Part shown: one piece after another, positions 10,498 through 18,929 of the stretch
How the letters are laid out: every line of letters starts with the position of its first letter
Position numbering within the stretch: the stretch's first letter is position 1
Source of the DNA: 66-474 sp035281745
GTDB lineage: Bacteria; Pseudomonadota; Gammaproteobacteria; Xanthomonadales; Rhodanobacteraceae
Length of the DNA: 64,000 nt
Assembly: GCA_035281745.1 (NCBI GenBank)
Contig: DATEDI010000022.1
Location: 124,001 to 188,000, forward strand
Direction: 5' to 3'
Notes under the pieces: generated by a model
Databases searched by the model: none
The model's input: only the letters and a program-made list of their open reading frames with translations
What the model was told of the DNA's origin: nothing
Position numbers and translations under genes: made by a program

Positions 10498-11229
10498 ATG
10501 CTGGAAATCATGTTGTCTCGCGAAAGATGGCGATGGTTGCTGCGCGGCATCCTGGTGCTGATTGCATCGGGTGCGGTGATCGCGTTCTTCCTTTCCGGCG
10601 CGGCGCACCATCTGGATTTCGCGACCCTGCAACGCAGTCGCGAGTGGCTGCTGGTCGAACAAGCCACGCATCGCTGGCGGCTGGCATTCGCGTTCTTCGG
10701 CTTGCTGGTCGCGATCGTATTGTTGTCGCTGCCGCTGCTTACCGTGATGACACTGGCGGCGGGCGCCATCTTCGGACTGTTCGAGGGCACCGTGCTGATG
10801 TCGTTCGGCTCCGCGATCGGCGCCACGCTGGTGATGTTGGCGTCGCGGTTCGTATTCAAGGATGCGATCCGCCACCGCTTCGCGCACCGGCTGCACAAGA
10901 TCGACGCGGGCATCGAGCGCGATGGCGCGTTCTACCTGCTCAATATCCGGCTGGTGCCGATCTTCCCGTTTTTTCTCGTCAACCTGCTGATGGGGCTCAC
11001 CCACATGCGGGTGCGAACGTATTACTGGGTGACGCAGATCGGGATGCTGGCCGGCACGGCGGTGTACGTCAATGCGGGCACGCGTATCGCCGCGGCGCGA
11101 TCGCCGAAAGAACTGGTGTCGCTGCCGATGATCATTTCCCTGGCACTGCTGGCGGTGCTGCCGTTCGCATCGCGTTGGACGATCCGGCACATCCGCCACT
11201 GGCGGCATCAGCGTCGTTGGCGGCATTGA
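10498..11229 (+). CDS. TVP38/TMEM64 (DedA-like) inner-membrane protein
   Basis: 243 residues with five or six membrane helices. The SNARE-associated/VTT core is visible: LPLLTVMTLAAGAIFGLFEGT, then a conserved Ala/Gly-rich helix, RFVFKD, a basic helix, and YLLNIRLVPIFPFFLVNLLMG. This pattern (G-x-x-F-G then R-x-x-P-x-x-P) is typical of TVP38. DedA/VTT proteins are linked to lipid scrambling or membrane homeostasis. The start is uncertain: GTG 10486, ATG 10498 and ATG 10510 are all in frame and none has a strong Shine-Dalgarno. Repeat R1 copy 2 begins 5 bp after the stop. Confidence 0.82.
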   Translation: MLEIMLSRERWRWLLRGILVLIASGAVIAFFLSGAAHHLDFATLQRSREWLLVEQATHRWRLAFAFFGLLVAIVLLSLPLLTVMTLAAGAIFGLFEGTVLMSFGSAIGATLVMLASRFVFKDAIRHRFAHRLHKIDAGIERDGAFYLLNIRLVPIFPFFLVNLLMGLTHMRVRTYYWVTQIGMLAGTAVYVNAGTRIAAARSPKELVSLPMIISLALLAVLPFASRWTIRHIRHWRHQRRWRH

Positions 11230-11233
11230 CTTT

Positions 11234-11345
11234 GCGATCATCCGTGATCGCGGCTTCGACAAACGTGACCGTTCAACAGAGTCGATCGTCAATCCTGTCC
11301 ATCCAGAACAGCCTTCCATGGCCTGACTTTTCACCACAGCCGCTT
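11234..11345 (+). repeat. R1 dispersed repeat, copy 2
   Basis: Opens with the perfect palindrome GCGATCATCCGTGATCGC and ends with CCTTCCATGGCCTGACTTTTCACCACAGCCGCTTCG. It fills the gap between two convergent genes. Confidence 0.85.
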
Positions 11346-11358
11346 CGGACTCCCGGTT

Positions 11359-12120
11359 TCAGATGCCTGCGTACCACTGATAGCCCTGGTCTTCCCAGTA
11401 GCCGCCGTTGCCGCCCTCGATGGACTTGAAGGAATCGACCAGATCGATGCGGCGCAGATACTTCGCCATCTTGTAGCCGAGCTGGCGTGGCACCCGCAGG
11501 CGCAGCGGTGCGCCGTTCGGGATCGGCAGGGTCTTGCCGTTGAGTTCCCACGCAAGGATCGTTTGCGGATGAAACGCGTCGTCGAAGCCCAGCGACTCGT
11601 AGTATTCGCCGCCGTCGTCCATCGCGTCGTAGCAGCGAAACACCACGTAGCGCGCCTGCTTCGTTGGCTGCGCCAGTTTCAATACGTGCGACAACTGCAC
11701 GCCGGTCCATTTGCCGATCACGCTCCAGCCTTCCACGCAGTCGTGGCGGGTGATCTGGGTGCGACTGGGAAGCGCACGCAAAGCATCCAGCGACAACGAC
11801 AGCGGATGGGCGACCAGTCCACCCACGCCCAGCCGGTAATCTCGAAATCCGCCTGCTGCGAGTTTGCGGTATTCGGCCGATTGCGGATCGGTACTGCCGT
11901 TGGCGCGGAACACCGGGGAAATGTCCGCTTCGCTGTATTCGCGCGCCATCGCGTCGCGCGACAGCGCGCGTTGCGCGGCATGGCTCAAGCCCGTCGCACT
12001 GTCCAGCACCTTGGGCGCCCAGTCGGTTTCCGACAGTTTGTCGCAGCCGCCGAGTGCCACCGCGCCGGTCAAGGCCAGCGCGTCACGCAGGAAACGGCGG
12101 CGCCTATTGATCAGTTTCAT
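11359..12120 (-). CDS. MsrP/YedY-like molybdopterin oxidoreductase, Tat lipoprotein-like
   Basis: 253 residues with the oxidoreductase molybdopterin (sulfite oxidase-like) fold. The N-terminus RRRRFLRDALALTGAVALGGC combines a twin-Arg signal with a lipobox, so the enzyme is probably exported folded and then anchored by lipid. The molybdenum-ligating Cys is seen in HDCVEGWSVIGKWTGV, followed by VFRCYDAMDDGGEYYESL, APLRLRVPRQLGYKMAKYL and YWEDQGYQWYAG. Its start overlaps the 3' end of the cytochrome b gene by 17 bp, which is the MsrPQ-like arrangement of catalytic subunit plus membrane haem partner. MsrP repairs periplasmic methionine sulfoxide; the true substrate here is inferred only. Confidence 0.85.
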   Translation of the reverse strand: MKLINRRRRFLRDALALTGAVALGGCDKLSETDWAPKVLDSATGLSHAAQRALSRDAMAREYSEADISPVFRANGSTDPQSAEYRKLAAGGFRDYRLGVGGLVAHPLSLSLDALRALPSRTQITRHDCVEGWSVIGKWTGVQLSHVLKLAQPTKQARYVVFRCYDAMDDGGEYYESLGFDDAFHPQTILAWELNGKTLPIPNGAPLRLRVPRQLGYKMAKYLRRIDLVDSFKSIEGGNGGYWEDQGYQWYAGI

Positions 12121-12988
12121 CGCGCGCCTCCGTTTCGATGGCATAACGGCCGGTGATGATCGAGCGCAAATTGTTGCCGACGCCGGTCACGATTACTTCG
12201 AAGATGTGGATCAGGAAGAATGCGATGAAACCCATCGCCAACAGGAAGTGGATGCTGCGCGCCGATTGCCGGCCGCCGACCGCATCCACCAGCCAGCCGA
12301 GCACCGAGTCCATGCGCGGCGACATCGCCAATCCCATCAACACCACGCCGCCGCCGAATCCGAAGATCACCACGAGATAGGCAATCCGCTGCAGCACGTT
12401 GTAACGCAGCGCGGCTTCGCCTTTCGGATGCCGCAACAGCGCGTGGTCGATGATCGAACGGCCGATGCCGCGCCAGTCGCGCCGCGTCGGAACCAGGTCG
12501 CGCGTCAGGTGCCGCGTCCACAATGCATACGCGACGAAGCAAACGCCGTTGATCGCGAACAGCCACGCAAAGAAGAAATGCCACGCGCGGCCCATCGCCA
12601 ACCATTGCGGACCGGGAATCGTCGCCCACGATGGAAAGCCGCGCACGGTCGGCTGGCCTTCCATCTTCGACACGCCGAACCAACCCGTGGTGTCGAAACG
12701 ATGCGCGCCGAGCGTGGTGACACCCTGCAGCTTTCCGTCGTGCGTGCGGATGGCGCCGAGGCTCAGCCACGGATGCTCGAACGTCGAGCGCTGACCCCAA
12801 TAAAGCGCCGGATGCGCGTTGAAGATCTGCAAGCCGCTGCCCAGCAGGATCAACAGGCAGATCGCGTTGATCCAGTGCATGATCCGCAGCGGCAGCGTGT
12901 GGCGATGGACCACGCGCGTGATCGTGTGCGGCAACGGCGCCGCGTCGGGCGGCGTACGGCAAATCGCGTCGTCGGGGATGCTGGCCAT
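12104..12988 (-). CDS. Membrane di-haem cytochrome b (partner of the molybdoenzyme)
   Basis: 294 residues of the cytochrome b561/Ni-Fe hydrogenase b-type family (not the MsrQ ferric-reductase type). Four membrane segments carry His candidates for haem ligation: HTLPLRIMHWINA, GRAWHFFFAWLFAIN and RSIHFLLAMGFIAFFLIHIFEV. The loop between helices 1 and 2 is long (about 75 residues). ATG 12988 is chosen for its GGAGCG Shine-Dalgarno. It would pass electrons from the quinol pool to the periplasmic molybdoenzyme encoded immediately downstream with overlapping coding ends. Confidence 0.83.
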   Translation of the reverse strand: MASIPDDAICRTPPDAAPLPHTITRVVHRHTLPLRIMHWINAICLLILLGSGLQIFNAHPALYWGQRSTFEHPWLSLGAIRTHDGKLQGVTTLGAHRFDTTGWFGVSKMEGQPTVRGFPSWATIPGPQWLAMGRAWHFFFAWLFAINGVCFVAYALWTRHLTRDLVPTRRDWRGIGRSIIDHALLRHPKGEAALRYNVLQRIAYLVVIFGFGGGVVLMGLAMSPRMDSVLGWLVDAVGGRQSARSIHFLLAMGFIAFFLIHIFEVIVTGVGNNLRSIITGRYAIETEARDETDQ

Positions 12989-13117
12989 GGCACGCTCCGG
13001 GCTCGCCAACGCGGCGAGCTTACTCCCGAACCCGACCGGAGGGTGGCGCGGTGCATTTCACCGGCCCCATCGCCGCGCGATATGCTTGCCGTTCGCTGGG
13101 ATCAAGAGGAAGTCGCC

Positions 13118-13807
13118 ATGTCACTCACGGGCAAACGCATCGCGATCACGGGCGCTTTCGGTTCACTTGGCGCCGCGGTGGTGCAGGCGGCGCTGGCGGG
13201 GCGGGCCAGGGTCGGGGCCATCGATCGCGCGGATGCACCGCCAGCCGGCGTCGATCTCGGCACGGCCGGGCGCTTCGGCGGTGTCGATCTGGCCGACGCG
13301 GATCAGGCGAAGGCCGCGATCGACAAGGCGGCCACGGCGATGGGCGGGCTCGATGCGCTGGTCAACATCGCCGGCACCTTCCGTTTCGAGACCTTGGCCG
13401 ACGGCGGCGTCGAAACCTGGGACCTGTTGTATCGCATCAACCTTCGCACCGCGGTTGCGGCCAGCAAGGCCGCGCTGGCGCACCTGCCGGACGGCGGACG
13501 CATCGTCAACATCGGCGCGGCGGGTGCATTGAAGGCCGGTGCCGGCATGGGCGCCTATGCGGCTTCCAAATCGGGCGTGATGCGATTGACCGAATCGCTG
13601 GCCGAGGAACTGAAGCCGCGCGGCATCACGGTGAACGCGCTGCTGCCTTCGATCATCGACACGCCGCCGAATCGCAAGGATATGCCGAAGGCGGATTTCG
13701 ACAAGTGGGTGAAGCCCGCGCAACTTGCCGACGTGATCGTGTTCCTGTTGTCCGAGCAGGCGTCCGCAATCACGGGTGCTTTGATTCCAGTGATGGGAAG
13801 GGTTTAG
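13118..13807 (+). CDS. Short-chain dehydrogenase/reductase (SDR)
   Basis: 229 residues, classical SDR. It has the nucleotide-binding ITGAFGSLGAAV, the NIAG motif (VNIAGTFRF), and catalytic Tyr-Lys in YAASKSGVMRL, followed by VNALLPSIIDTPPNR. The catalytic Ser position appears to read NIGAAGAL, so the expected Ser is replaced by Ala or Gly; activity may be altered. An AAGAGGA Shine-Dalgarno lies 8 nt before the ATG. Substrate unknown. The stop is 2 bp from an R2 repeat that separates it from convergent fbp. Confidence 0.85.
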   Translation: MSLTGKRIAITGAFGSLGAAVVQAALAGRARVGAIDRADAPPAGVDLGTAGRFGGVDLADADQAKAAIDKAATAMGGLDALVNIAGTFRFETLADGGVETWDLLYRINLRTAVAASKAALAHLPDGGRIVNIGAAGALKAGAGMGAYAASKSGVMRLTESLAEELKPRGITVNALLPSIIDTPPNRKDMPKADFDKWVKPAQLADVIVFLLSEQASAITGALIPVMGRV

Positions 13808-13809
13808 CT

Positions 13810-13908
13810 GTAGGGCGGGTGATATGCCGCCGGTCGCTGTTTCGGGGCACCGATGCGCAGCGTTGGATTGATGGCGGATCCGCCGCTGCGCGGCTTCTCC
13901 CGCCCTAC
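13810..13908. repeat. R2 dispersed repeat, copy 1
   Basis: Starts GTAGGGCGGGTGA and ends TCCCGCCCTAC (inverted termini). The CTA near the right end is, on the minus strand, the TAG stop codon of fbp. Confidence 0.8.
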
Positions 13909-14909
13909 GCGCCAAGGTGATACTTCACCGCCGCTTCCACTTCGTTCTTTGATCCCAGAATCACCGGCACGCGCTGGTGCAGGTCGTCCGGCACCACTTC
14001 CAGGATCCGCCCGCGCCCGGTGCTGGCCGCGCCGCCAGCCTGCTCGACGATGAAGCTCATCGGGTTGGCTTCATACATCAGGCGAAGCTTGCCGCCCTTG
14101 GCCTTGATCTTCGAATCCAGCGGGTAGCTGAAGATGCCGCCGCGGGTGAGGATGCGGTGCACGTCGGCGACCATCGAGGCCACCCAGCGCATGTTGAAGT
14201 CGCGCCCGCGCGGACCTTCCTTGCCGGCCAGCAAGTCGCCGATATAGCGCTGCATCGGCGCTTCCCAGAAACGCTGGTTGGACATGTTGATCGCGAATTC
14301 CGACGTGTCCTCGGGAATCTGCACATCACGGCGGGTGAGGATGAAGCTGCCGGCTTCGCGGTCGAGCGTGAACACTTGGGTGCCGTGGCCGAGGGTGAGC
14401 ACCAGCAACGTGCAAGATCCATACACCACGTAGCCGGCGGCAACCTGGTTGGTGCCCGGCTGCAGGAACTCCGAAGTATCGACCGGGCCGCGGTGGCCGC
14501 CGGGACGCTTCAGCACCGAAAAGATGGTGCCCACCGAAATGTTGACGTCGATGTTGCTGGAGCCGTCCAGCGGATCGAACAACAGCAGGTAGCCGCCGCG
14601 CGGGTAGGCGTCGGGAATCTGCTGCGGATGCTCCATTTCCTCCGACGCGCAGGCGGCGAGGTGGCCGCCCCAGGCGTTGGCGTCCAGCAGGATCTCGTTC
14701 GAGATCACGTCCAGTTTCTTCTGCGCCTCACCCTGGATGTTGCCCGTGCCGGCTTCACCCAGCACACCGCCCAACGCACCTTTTCCGGTCGCCACCGCGA
14801 TGCGCTTGCAGGCGCGCGCCACGATCTCCAGCAATTGGATCAGGTCGGTGTCGCCGTAGCCCGCGCGGCGTTCTTCGGTCAGGTATTGGGTCAGCGAAAC
14901 GGGTTTCAT
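13905..14909 (-). CDS. fbp: Fructose-1,6-bisphosphatase class I
   Basis: 334 residues, the size of E. coli Fbp (332). It hydrolyses fructose-1,6-bisphosphate in gluconeogenesis. Motifs: GNIQGEAQKKLDVISNE, CASEEMEHP, the metal site LLLFDPLDGSSNIDVN, the TRRDVQIPEDTSEFAIN region, RDFNMRWVASMVADVHRIL, and KAKGGKLRLMYEANPMSFIV near the active site. The start at 14909 gives MKPVSLTQYL, matching the family; upstream in-frame codons are not conserved. Its TAG stop lies inside repeat R2. Confidence 0.97.
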   Translation of the reverse strand: MKPVSLTQYLTEERRAGYGDTDLIQLLEIVARACKRIAVATGKGALGGVLGEAGTGNIQGEAQKKLDVISNEILLDANAWGGHLAACASEEMEHPQQIPDAYPRGGYLLLFDPLDGSSNIDVNISVGTIFSVLKRPGGHRGPVDTSEFLQPGTNQVAAGYVVYGSCTLLVLTLGHGTQVFTLDREAGSFILTRRDVQIPEDTSEFAINMSNQRFWEAPMQRYIGDLLAGKEGPRGRDFNMRWVASMVADVHRILTRGGIFSYPLDSKIKAKGGKLRLMYEANPMSFIVEQAGGAASTGRGRILEVVPDDLHQRVPVILGSKNEVEAAVKYHLGA

Positions 14910-15207
14910 GGCCTGCATCCAAACGGTGAACGCGCATTGTCCCGGCCCTCGCGCAGCAAAGCCAGTCGCTGCTGACAGCACGCTGTCAGCAGCACGGCCG
15001 CATGCTGTGCCGGCAAACCGAAAGGAGCCGCCGATGCATCCCTGGTTTTCGAAGTTGCTCGACGCCTATCGACCGGCCGCACGGCACCGCGCGCGCATCG
15101 AAGGTATGCCACTACCCGTTGCGGGCAAGCTACGGCCCGCGCGTACGCCGGTCACGCTGGCCAATCCGGTTGCGTTTTCCGACCGCATTCCATCAGGAGG
15201 TTCGTCC

Positions 15208-15864
15208 ATGAACGCGCATTCGCCCGTTGTCTTCTTCCATGCCCCCCACAGCCGTTCCAGCATTGCCCGCGCGCTGCTGGAGGAACTTGGCGCAGCGTAC
15301 GACCTGGTCGCGTTGAACCTGAAAGCCGGCGAACAACGCACGCCCGAATACCTCGCCATCAATCCGATGGGCAAGGTGCCGGCGATCCGCCACGAGGACG
15401 TATTGATCACCGAACAATCGGCGATCCTGATGTACCTGGCCGATCTGTACCCGGAAAAGAACCTCGCGCCGTCCATGGGCGATCCGTTGCGCGGCGCGTA
15501 CCTGCGCTGGATGGTGTTCTACGGTTCTTGCTTCGAGCCGGCGATGATGGATTTCTCGCAAAAACGCGAACCGGTGCCGCCGATGCAATGCGGTTACGGC
15601 GACTACGACAGCGTGATGCAGGTATTGGCCGCGCAACTCAGGCACGGCCCGTGGTTGCTGGGCGAACGCTTCAGCGCCGCCGACGTGTTGTGGGGTGGTG
15701 CGCTGAACTACGGATTGATGTTCAAGCTGGTACCGGATTGGCCGGTGTTCCGCGATTACGCCCGCCGCGTGCAGACGCGTCCCGCCATCCGGCGCGCGGT
15801 GGAAATGGACGATGCCTTGGCCGCCGCGCAGGCGCGCGAACTGGACGAAGCGCTGGCAGCCTGA
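15208..15864 (+). CDS. Glutathione S-transferase family protein, tandem copy 1
   Basis: 218 residues. Thioredoxin-fold N-terminal domain with HAPHSRSSIARALLEELG, the conserved cis-Pro motif GKVPAI, and EQSAILMYLADLYP; then the all-helical domain with GPWLLGERFSAADVLWGGAL. An AGGAGG Shine-Dalgarno lies 7 nt before the ATG. The frame is open upstream, and a second ATG at 15034 also has an AAGGAG site, which would add 58 basic residues. It is about half identical to the next gene. It would conjugate or reduce electrophiles with glutathione; substrate unknown. Confidence 0.85.
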   Translation: MNAHSPVVFFHAPHSRSSIARALLEELGAAYDLVALNLKAGEQRTPEYLAINPMGKVPAIRHEDVLITEQSAILMYLADLYPEKNLAPSMGDPLRGAYLRWMVFYGSCFEPAMMDFSQKREPVPPMQCGYGDYDSVMQVLAAQLRHGPWLLGERFSAADVLWGGALNYGLMFKLVPDWPVFRDYARRVQTRPAIRRAVEMDDALAAAQARELDEALAA

Positions 15865-15941
15865 AAGAGCATCCGTGTGGTCGAACCTCGACCGGCCGTG
15901 CGGGTCACACCATCCATCCCGATTGTCATCAGGAACCTTCC

Positions 15942-16586
15942 ATGAATGCTTCATCCGAATCCGAGCTCGTGCTTTTCCATAATCCGCACAGCCGGGCAGC
16001 CATGACGCGCGCGTTGCTCGAAGAGTTGGGCGTCGATTACGAACTGCGCGTGATCGATTTTCGCAACAGCGCGCAGCTCGCACCCGAATACCTCGCCATC
16101 AATCCGATGGGCAAGGTGCCGGCCATTCACCACCACGGCACGGTGGTCACCGAAACCGTGGCGATCTACATCTATCTCGCCGATGTGTTCCGGCAGGCCG
16201 ATCTGGCGCCGGCGCTGGACGACCCGCAGCGCGGCACCTACGTGCGCTGGCTGGTGTTCTACGCCGCCTGCTTCGAACCCGCGGTCGGCGATCGCGCGAT
16301 GAAGCGCGAACCAGCGCCGCGCGCGCAGTCGCCCTACGCCGATTTCGACACCACGATCAACGCCATCGTCGGCGCGTTGAAACCCGGCCCATGGTTGCTG
16401 GGCGAACGCTTCAGCGCCGTCGATGTGCTTTGGGGCAATGCGCTGCGGTGGCTTACCGGCTTCGGCATGGTGGAGGCTACGCCGGTCGTCGCCGATTACG
16501 TGGCGCGCGTGATGGTGCGACCGGCGGAGCAACGCGCCATCAAGGCCGATGAAGCACTGGCGGCCGAGATGGGATTGACCGGTTGA
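15942..16586 (+). CDS. Glutathione S-transferase family protein, tandem copy 2
   Basis: 214 residues, paralogue of the preceding gene with HNPHSRAAMTRALLEELG, the shared PEYLAINPMGKVPAIH block, and GPWLLGERFSAVDVLWGNAL. The 77-bp spacing and same strand suggest co-transcription. Identical stretches such as EYLAINPMGKVPAI between the two copies point to a fairly recent duplication. A WYL-type regulator follows 98 bp later and could control the pair. Confidence 0.85.
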   Translation: MNASSESELVLFHNPHSRAAMTRALLEELGVDYELRVIDFRNSAQLAPEYLAINPMGKVPAIHHHGTVVTETVAIYIYLADVFRQADLAPALDDPQRGTYVRWLVFYAACFEPAVGDRAMKREPAPRAQSPYADFDTTINAIVGALKPGPWLLGERFSAVDVLWGNALRWLTGFGMVEATPVVADYVARVMVRPAEQRAIKADEALAAEMGLTG

Positions 16587-16684
16587 TCGGTGTGGCGATC
16601 GGTACCGCGCTCGGTGCGCGCGCCGTACTGACGTGGGAGTGATCGTCGCAGGTCGTGCGATCGCGGTTGTGATAAAAGCTGCGG

Positions 16685-17377
16685 ATGCGTCGCGCCGATC
16701 GTCTGTTCCTCATCATCCACGCCTTGCAGGGCCGTCGCATGGCATTGCCCGCGCGGCGGCTGGCCGAAAGCCTCGGCGTGTCGCTGCGCACCGTCTATCG
16801 CGACGTGGCGGACCTGCAAACGTCGGGCGTCGCGATCGAAGGCGAAGCCGGCGTCGGTTATCTGCTGCGCAAGGGTTCGGATATCCCGCCGCTGATGTTC
16901 ACCGCCGAGGAACTTGAATCGCTGGTGGTCGGCACGCGCTTCGTGCGCGCATTCGCGGGCAAGCGGCTGGCGCATGGCGCGCAATCGGCGATGCTGAAAA
17001 TCGATGCCGTGCTGCCGGCGGAATTGCGCGGGCGCGCCGAGCGGTCGCGCGTGTTCGTGCCGCAGCGCTGGTACGAGGCGAAGACGGGCATCGTCGATGC
17101 GCTGCACGAAGCCATTTCCGCGCGGCGGGTGTTGAAACTGGAGTATCGCGACGCGGACGGCAGCACCAGTACGCGTGAAGTCGAACCGCTTTGTCTGGCG
17201 TGCTGGGGCGCAGTCTGGACGCTCGGCGCCTGGTGCCGCTTGCGTCTGGGATTCCGCAACTTCCGTCCCGACCGCATGCAGTTCGTCGCGACGGGGGAAA
17301 TCTTCGCCGACACGATCGAGCGCGGGCTGGAGGCTTATCTTGCCCACGCCGGCGTGCCGCGTCAGCGGATCGAATAG
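16685..17377 (+). CDS. WYL-domain transcriptional regulator (YafY type)
   Basis: 230 residues. N-terminal winged helix (HTH_11): LAESLGVSLRTVYRDVADLQ, then the wing GVAIEGEAGVGYLLRKG. The C-terminal WYL domain spans from about residue 130 (ARRVLKLEYRDADGSTSTRE, then VEPLCLACWGAVWTLGAWCR, RNFRPDRM). WYL domains sense ligands, often nucleotides or nucleic acid. Position suggests control of the GST pair, by inference only. The usual W-Y-L triad reads as W-T-L here. Confidence 0.85.
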   Translation: MRRADRLFLIIHALQGRRMALPARRLAESLGVSLRTVYRDVADLQTSGVAIEGEAGVGYLLRKGSDIPPLMFTAEELESLVVGTRFVRAFAGKRLAHGAQSAMLKIDAVLPAELRGRAERSRVFVPQRWYEAKTGIVDALHEAISARRVLKLEYRDADGSTSTREVEPLCLACWGAVWTLGAWCRLRLGFRNFRPDRMQFVATGEIFADTIERGLEAYLAHAGVPRQRIE

Positions 17378-17404
17378 TTCCGCCGATTTGCGCTTTCTGC
17401 CCAT

Positions 17405-17431
17405 ATGAAGTAAAGTTTGTTTTAACTTCAT
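17405..17431. promoter_or_regulatory. AT-rich inverted repeat, candidate Xre operator
   Basis: ATGAAGT-AAA, a 5-nt centre, then TTTAACTTCAT: a near-perfect palindrome differing by one base, ending 12 nt before the antitoxin ATG. AT-rich in a roughly 65% GC context. Location and symmetry fit an autoregulatory operator for the antitoxin; this is inference. Confidence 0.5.
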
Positions 17432-17443
17432 GGAGGAACCACC

Positions 17444-17860
17444 ATGAAACAACAGGCCAAACGCATCGAGGACGCACGGCGCATGGGTCGGGCGCAACCG
17501 GAATCGGATCTCGGCGGACCGGCGTTGCGTGCATTCTTCAATCTCAGCGAACGCTGGAAACTGCGCGTCGCCGAGCAGCGCAAATTGCTGGGCGACCCGC
17601 CGGAATCGACGTTCTACAAGTGGAAGCGCGAGCGCAGCGGAACGCTGTCGCGCGATACGGTGGAGCGCATCAGTTATCTACTCGGCATATTCAAGGCGCT
17701 GGCGATCCTGTTTCCGCAGGCGGAGCGCGCCGACGCCTGGCTGCGCAAACCCAACGACGCACTGACCTTCGGCGGCAAGAGCGCGCTGGAACGCATGTTG
17801 TCGGGCAACGTCGCCGATCTGTTCATGGTGCGGCAGTACCTCGACGCGCAACGGGGTTGA
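17444..17860 (+). CDS. Xre/MbcA/ParS-type antitoxin (DUF2384)
   Basis: 138 residues. N-terminal helical, Arg-rich DNA-binding region with W-K-L-R-V-A-E-Q-R-K-L-L and STFYKWKRERSGTLSRDTVERI. The C-terminus is a MbcA/ParS/Xre toxin-binding domain: ILFPQAERADAWLRKPNDAL, then GGKSALERMLSGNVADLFMV, in which the W-L-x-x-P-N and G-x-x-x-L-E-R motifs are characteristic. GGAGG lies 9 nt before the ATG. It would neutralise the RES toxin encoded downstream and repress the operon through the palindrome over its leader. Confidence 0.85.
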   Translation: MKQQAKRIEDARRMGRAQPESDLGGPALRAFFNLSERWKLRVAEQRKLLGDPPESTFYKWKRERSGTLSRDTVERISYLLGIFKALAILFPQAERADAWLRKPNDALTFGGKSALERMLSGNVADLFMVRQYLDAQRG

Positions 17861-17879
17861 ATCAAGCGCCTTGAATTTT

Positions 17880-17987
17880 CGTCATTCCGGGGCTGTCCGC
17901 GGCTGCATGCGGACAGAACCCGGAATCTGCTCTCCGTGGCGCAACAGCGGATTCCGGGTTCTGCGCTGCGCGCAGCCCGGAATGACG
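17880..17987. repeat. R4 dispersed repeat, copy 1 (between antitoxin and toxin)
   Basis: Terminal inverted repeats CGTCATTCCGGGGCTG and CAGCCCGGAATGACG flank an inner inverted pair GAACCCGGAATC/GATTCCGGGTTC. It is MITE-like, with no ORF. Confidence 0.75.
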
Positions 17988-18054
17988 ACAAAACATTCGT
18001 CGCCCATCCTCGGCGATCTCTTACCGAGAGAAGCGGCGCTCGAATACTTCCGCC

Positions 18055-18750
18055 ATGCCCTCCATCGACCCGCCCCTCCACCGCATCCGCTGGCAACGCG
18101 CTTACCGCATCGTGGCCAGCCGCTTCCCGCCGGTCGGAGTATTCGACGCGATCGCGGAGCCGAAGGATCTGGACGCGCTGTACCAGGTCGAAGCGTTGAC
18201 CAATCCACGCCTGCGCGAGGAGTGGGGCGAATTGTCGAACGTGCCGAAGGAACATCGCGTCAGCGGGCCGGGCACGACGCCGTTGATGGCCGCCTTCACG
18301 CATGTCAATCCGGAGGGCAGCCGGTTTTCCGACGGCAGCTACGGCGTGCTGTACCTCGCGCACGAATTCGACACCGCCGTCGAGGAAACCGTGTATCACC
18401 GCGAGCAGTTCCTGAAGGCGACGAAGGAGCCGCCGATCGACCTCACGATGCGGTGCTATGTCACCGGTGTGCACGGTTCATTGCACGACATCCGCGGCGG
18501 CTGGAAGGCCGAACACGATCCGGATGGCTATGCCGCCTCGCAGAAATTCGGCGCGACATTGCGAGGGCAAGGATCGAACGGCATCGCCTACGACAGCGTC
18601 CGTTGCAAGGGCGGCGAATGCGCGGCGTTGTTCTACCCCGATCTCGCCTCGCCCTGCGTGCAGGGCAAGCACCTGATCTATCGCTGGGACGGCGCACGCG
18701 TCGCGCAGGTGCTGGAAGTCAGCGCCGTTAAACGTCCGAGGTCCGCGTAG
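18055..18750 (+). CDS. RES-domain toxin (NAD+-degrading)
   Basis: 231 residues. It starts IRWQRAYRIVASRFPP, containing the conserved Arg at the N-terminus of RES folds, then GSYGVLYLAHEFDTAVEETVYHR with the Tyr and Glu typical of the active site, and GSNGIAYDSVRCKGGECAALFYPDL. RES toxins phosphorolyse or hydrolyse NAD+ and halt growth. The partner antitoxin is 194 bp upstream, unusually far because an R4 repeat sits between. Its TAG stop is the first triplet of an R2 repeat (GTAGGGCGGG). Confidence 0.87.
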   Translation: MPSIDPPLHRIRWQRAYRIVASRFPPVGVFDAIAEPKDLDALYQVEALTNPRLREEWGELSNVPKEHRVSGPGTTPLMAAFTHVNPEGSRFSDGSYGVLYLAHEFDTAVEETVYHREQFLKATKEPPIDLTMRCYVTGVHGSLHDIRGGWKAEHDPDGYAASQKFGATLRGQGSNGIAYDSVRCKGGECAALFYPDLASPCVQGKHLIYRWDGARVAQVLEVSAVKRPRSA

Positions 18751-18813
18751 GGCGGGTGACCACCCGCCGTTGCAGGACTGGCGGCGGGATGCGCTTCGCT
18801 CCTCCCGCCCTAC
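18747..18813. repeat. R2 dispersed repeat, copy 2
   Basis: GTAGGGCGGGTGACCACCCGCC at the left and CTCCCGCCCTAC at the right. The left TAG is the stop codon of the RES toxin gene. Confidence 0.82.
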
Positions 18814-18929
18814 ACGTGGTCGGTCTTGAGCCAACCGTCGCCCGTGCCGCGATGGATCCACGCGATCACTGGTTTGCACGTCGGACGCCGGCAATGCCGG
18901 CATTTTCCTTCAGCCGCGCGCAGGGCCGC
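18814..18929 (-). pseudogene. Decayed duplicate of the phhA 3' end
   Basis: Read on the minus strand, this block resembles the last roughly 35 codons of the intact phhA next to it at about 80% of bases. Fragments such as MPALPASDVQTSDRV and RGTGDGWLKTDHV survive in different frames, against MPALPAAEVQASDRV and RGTGEGWVKTDDV in phhA. The flanking R2 copy is part of the duplicated unit of about 182 bp. It has no start and carries frameshifts. Confidence 0.75.
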
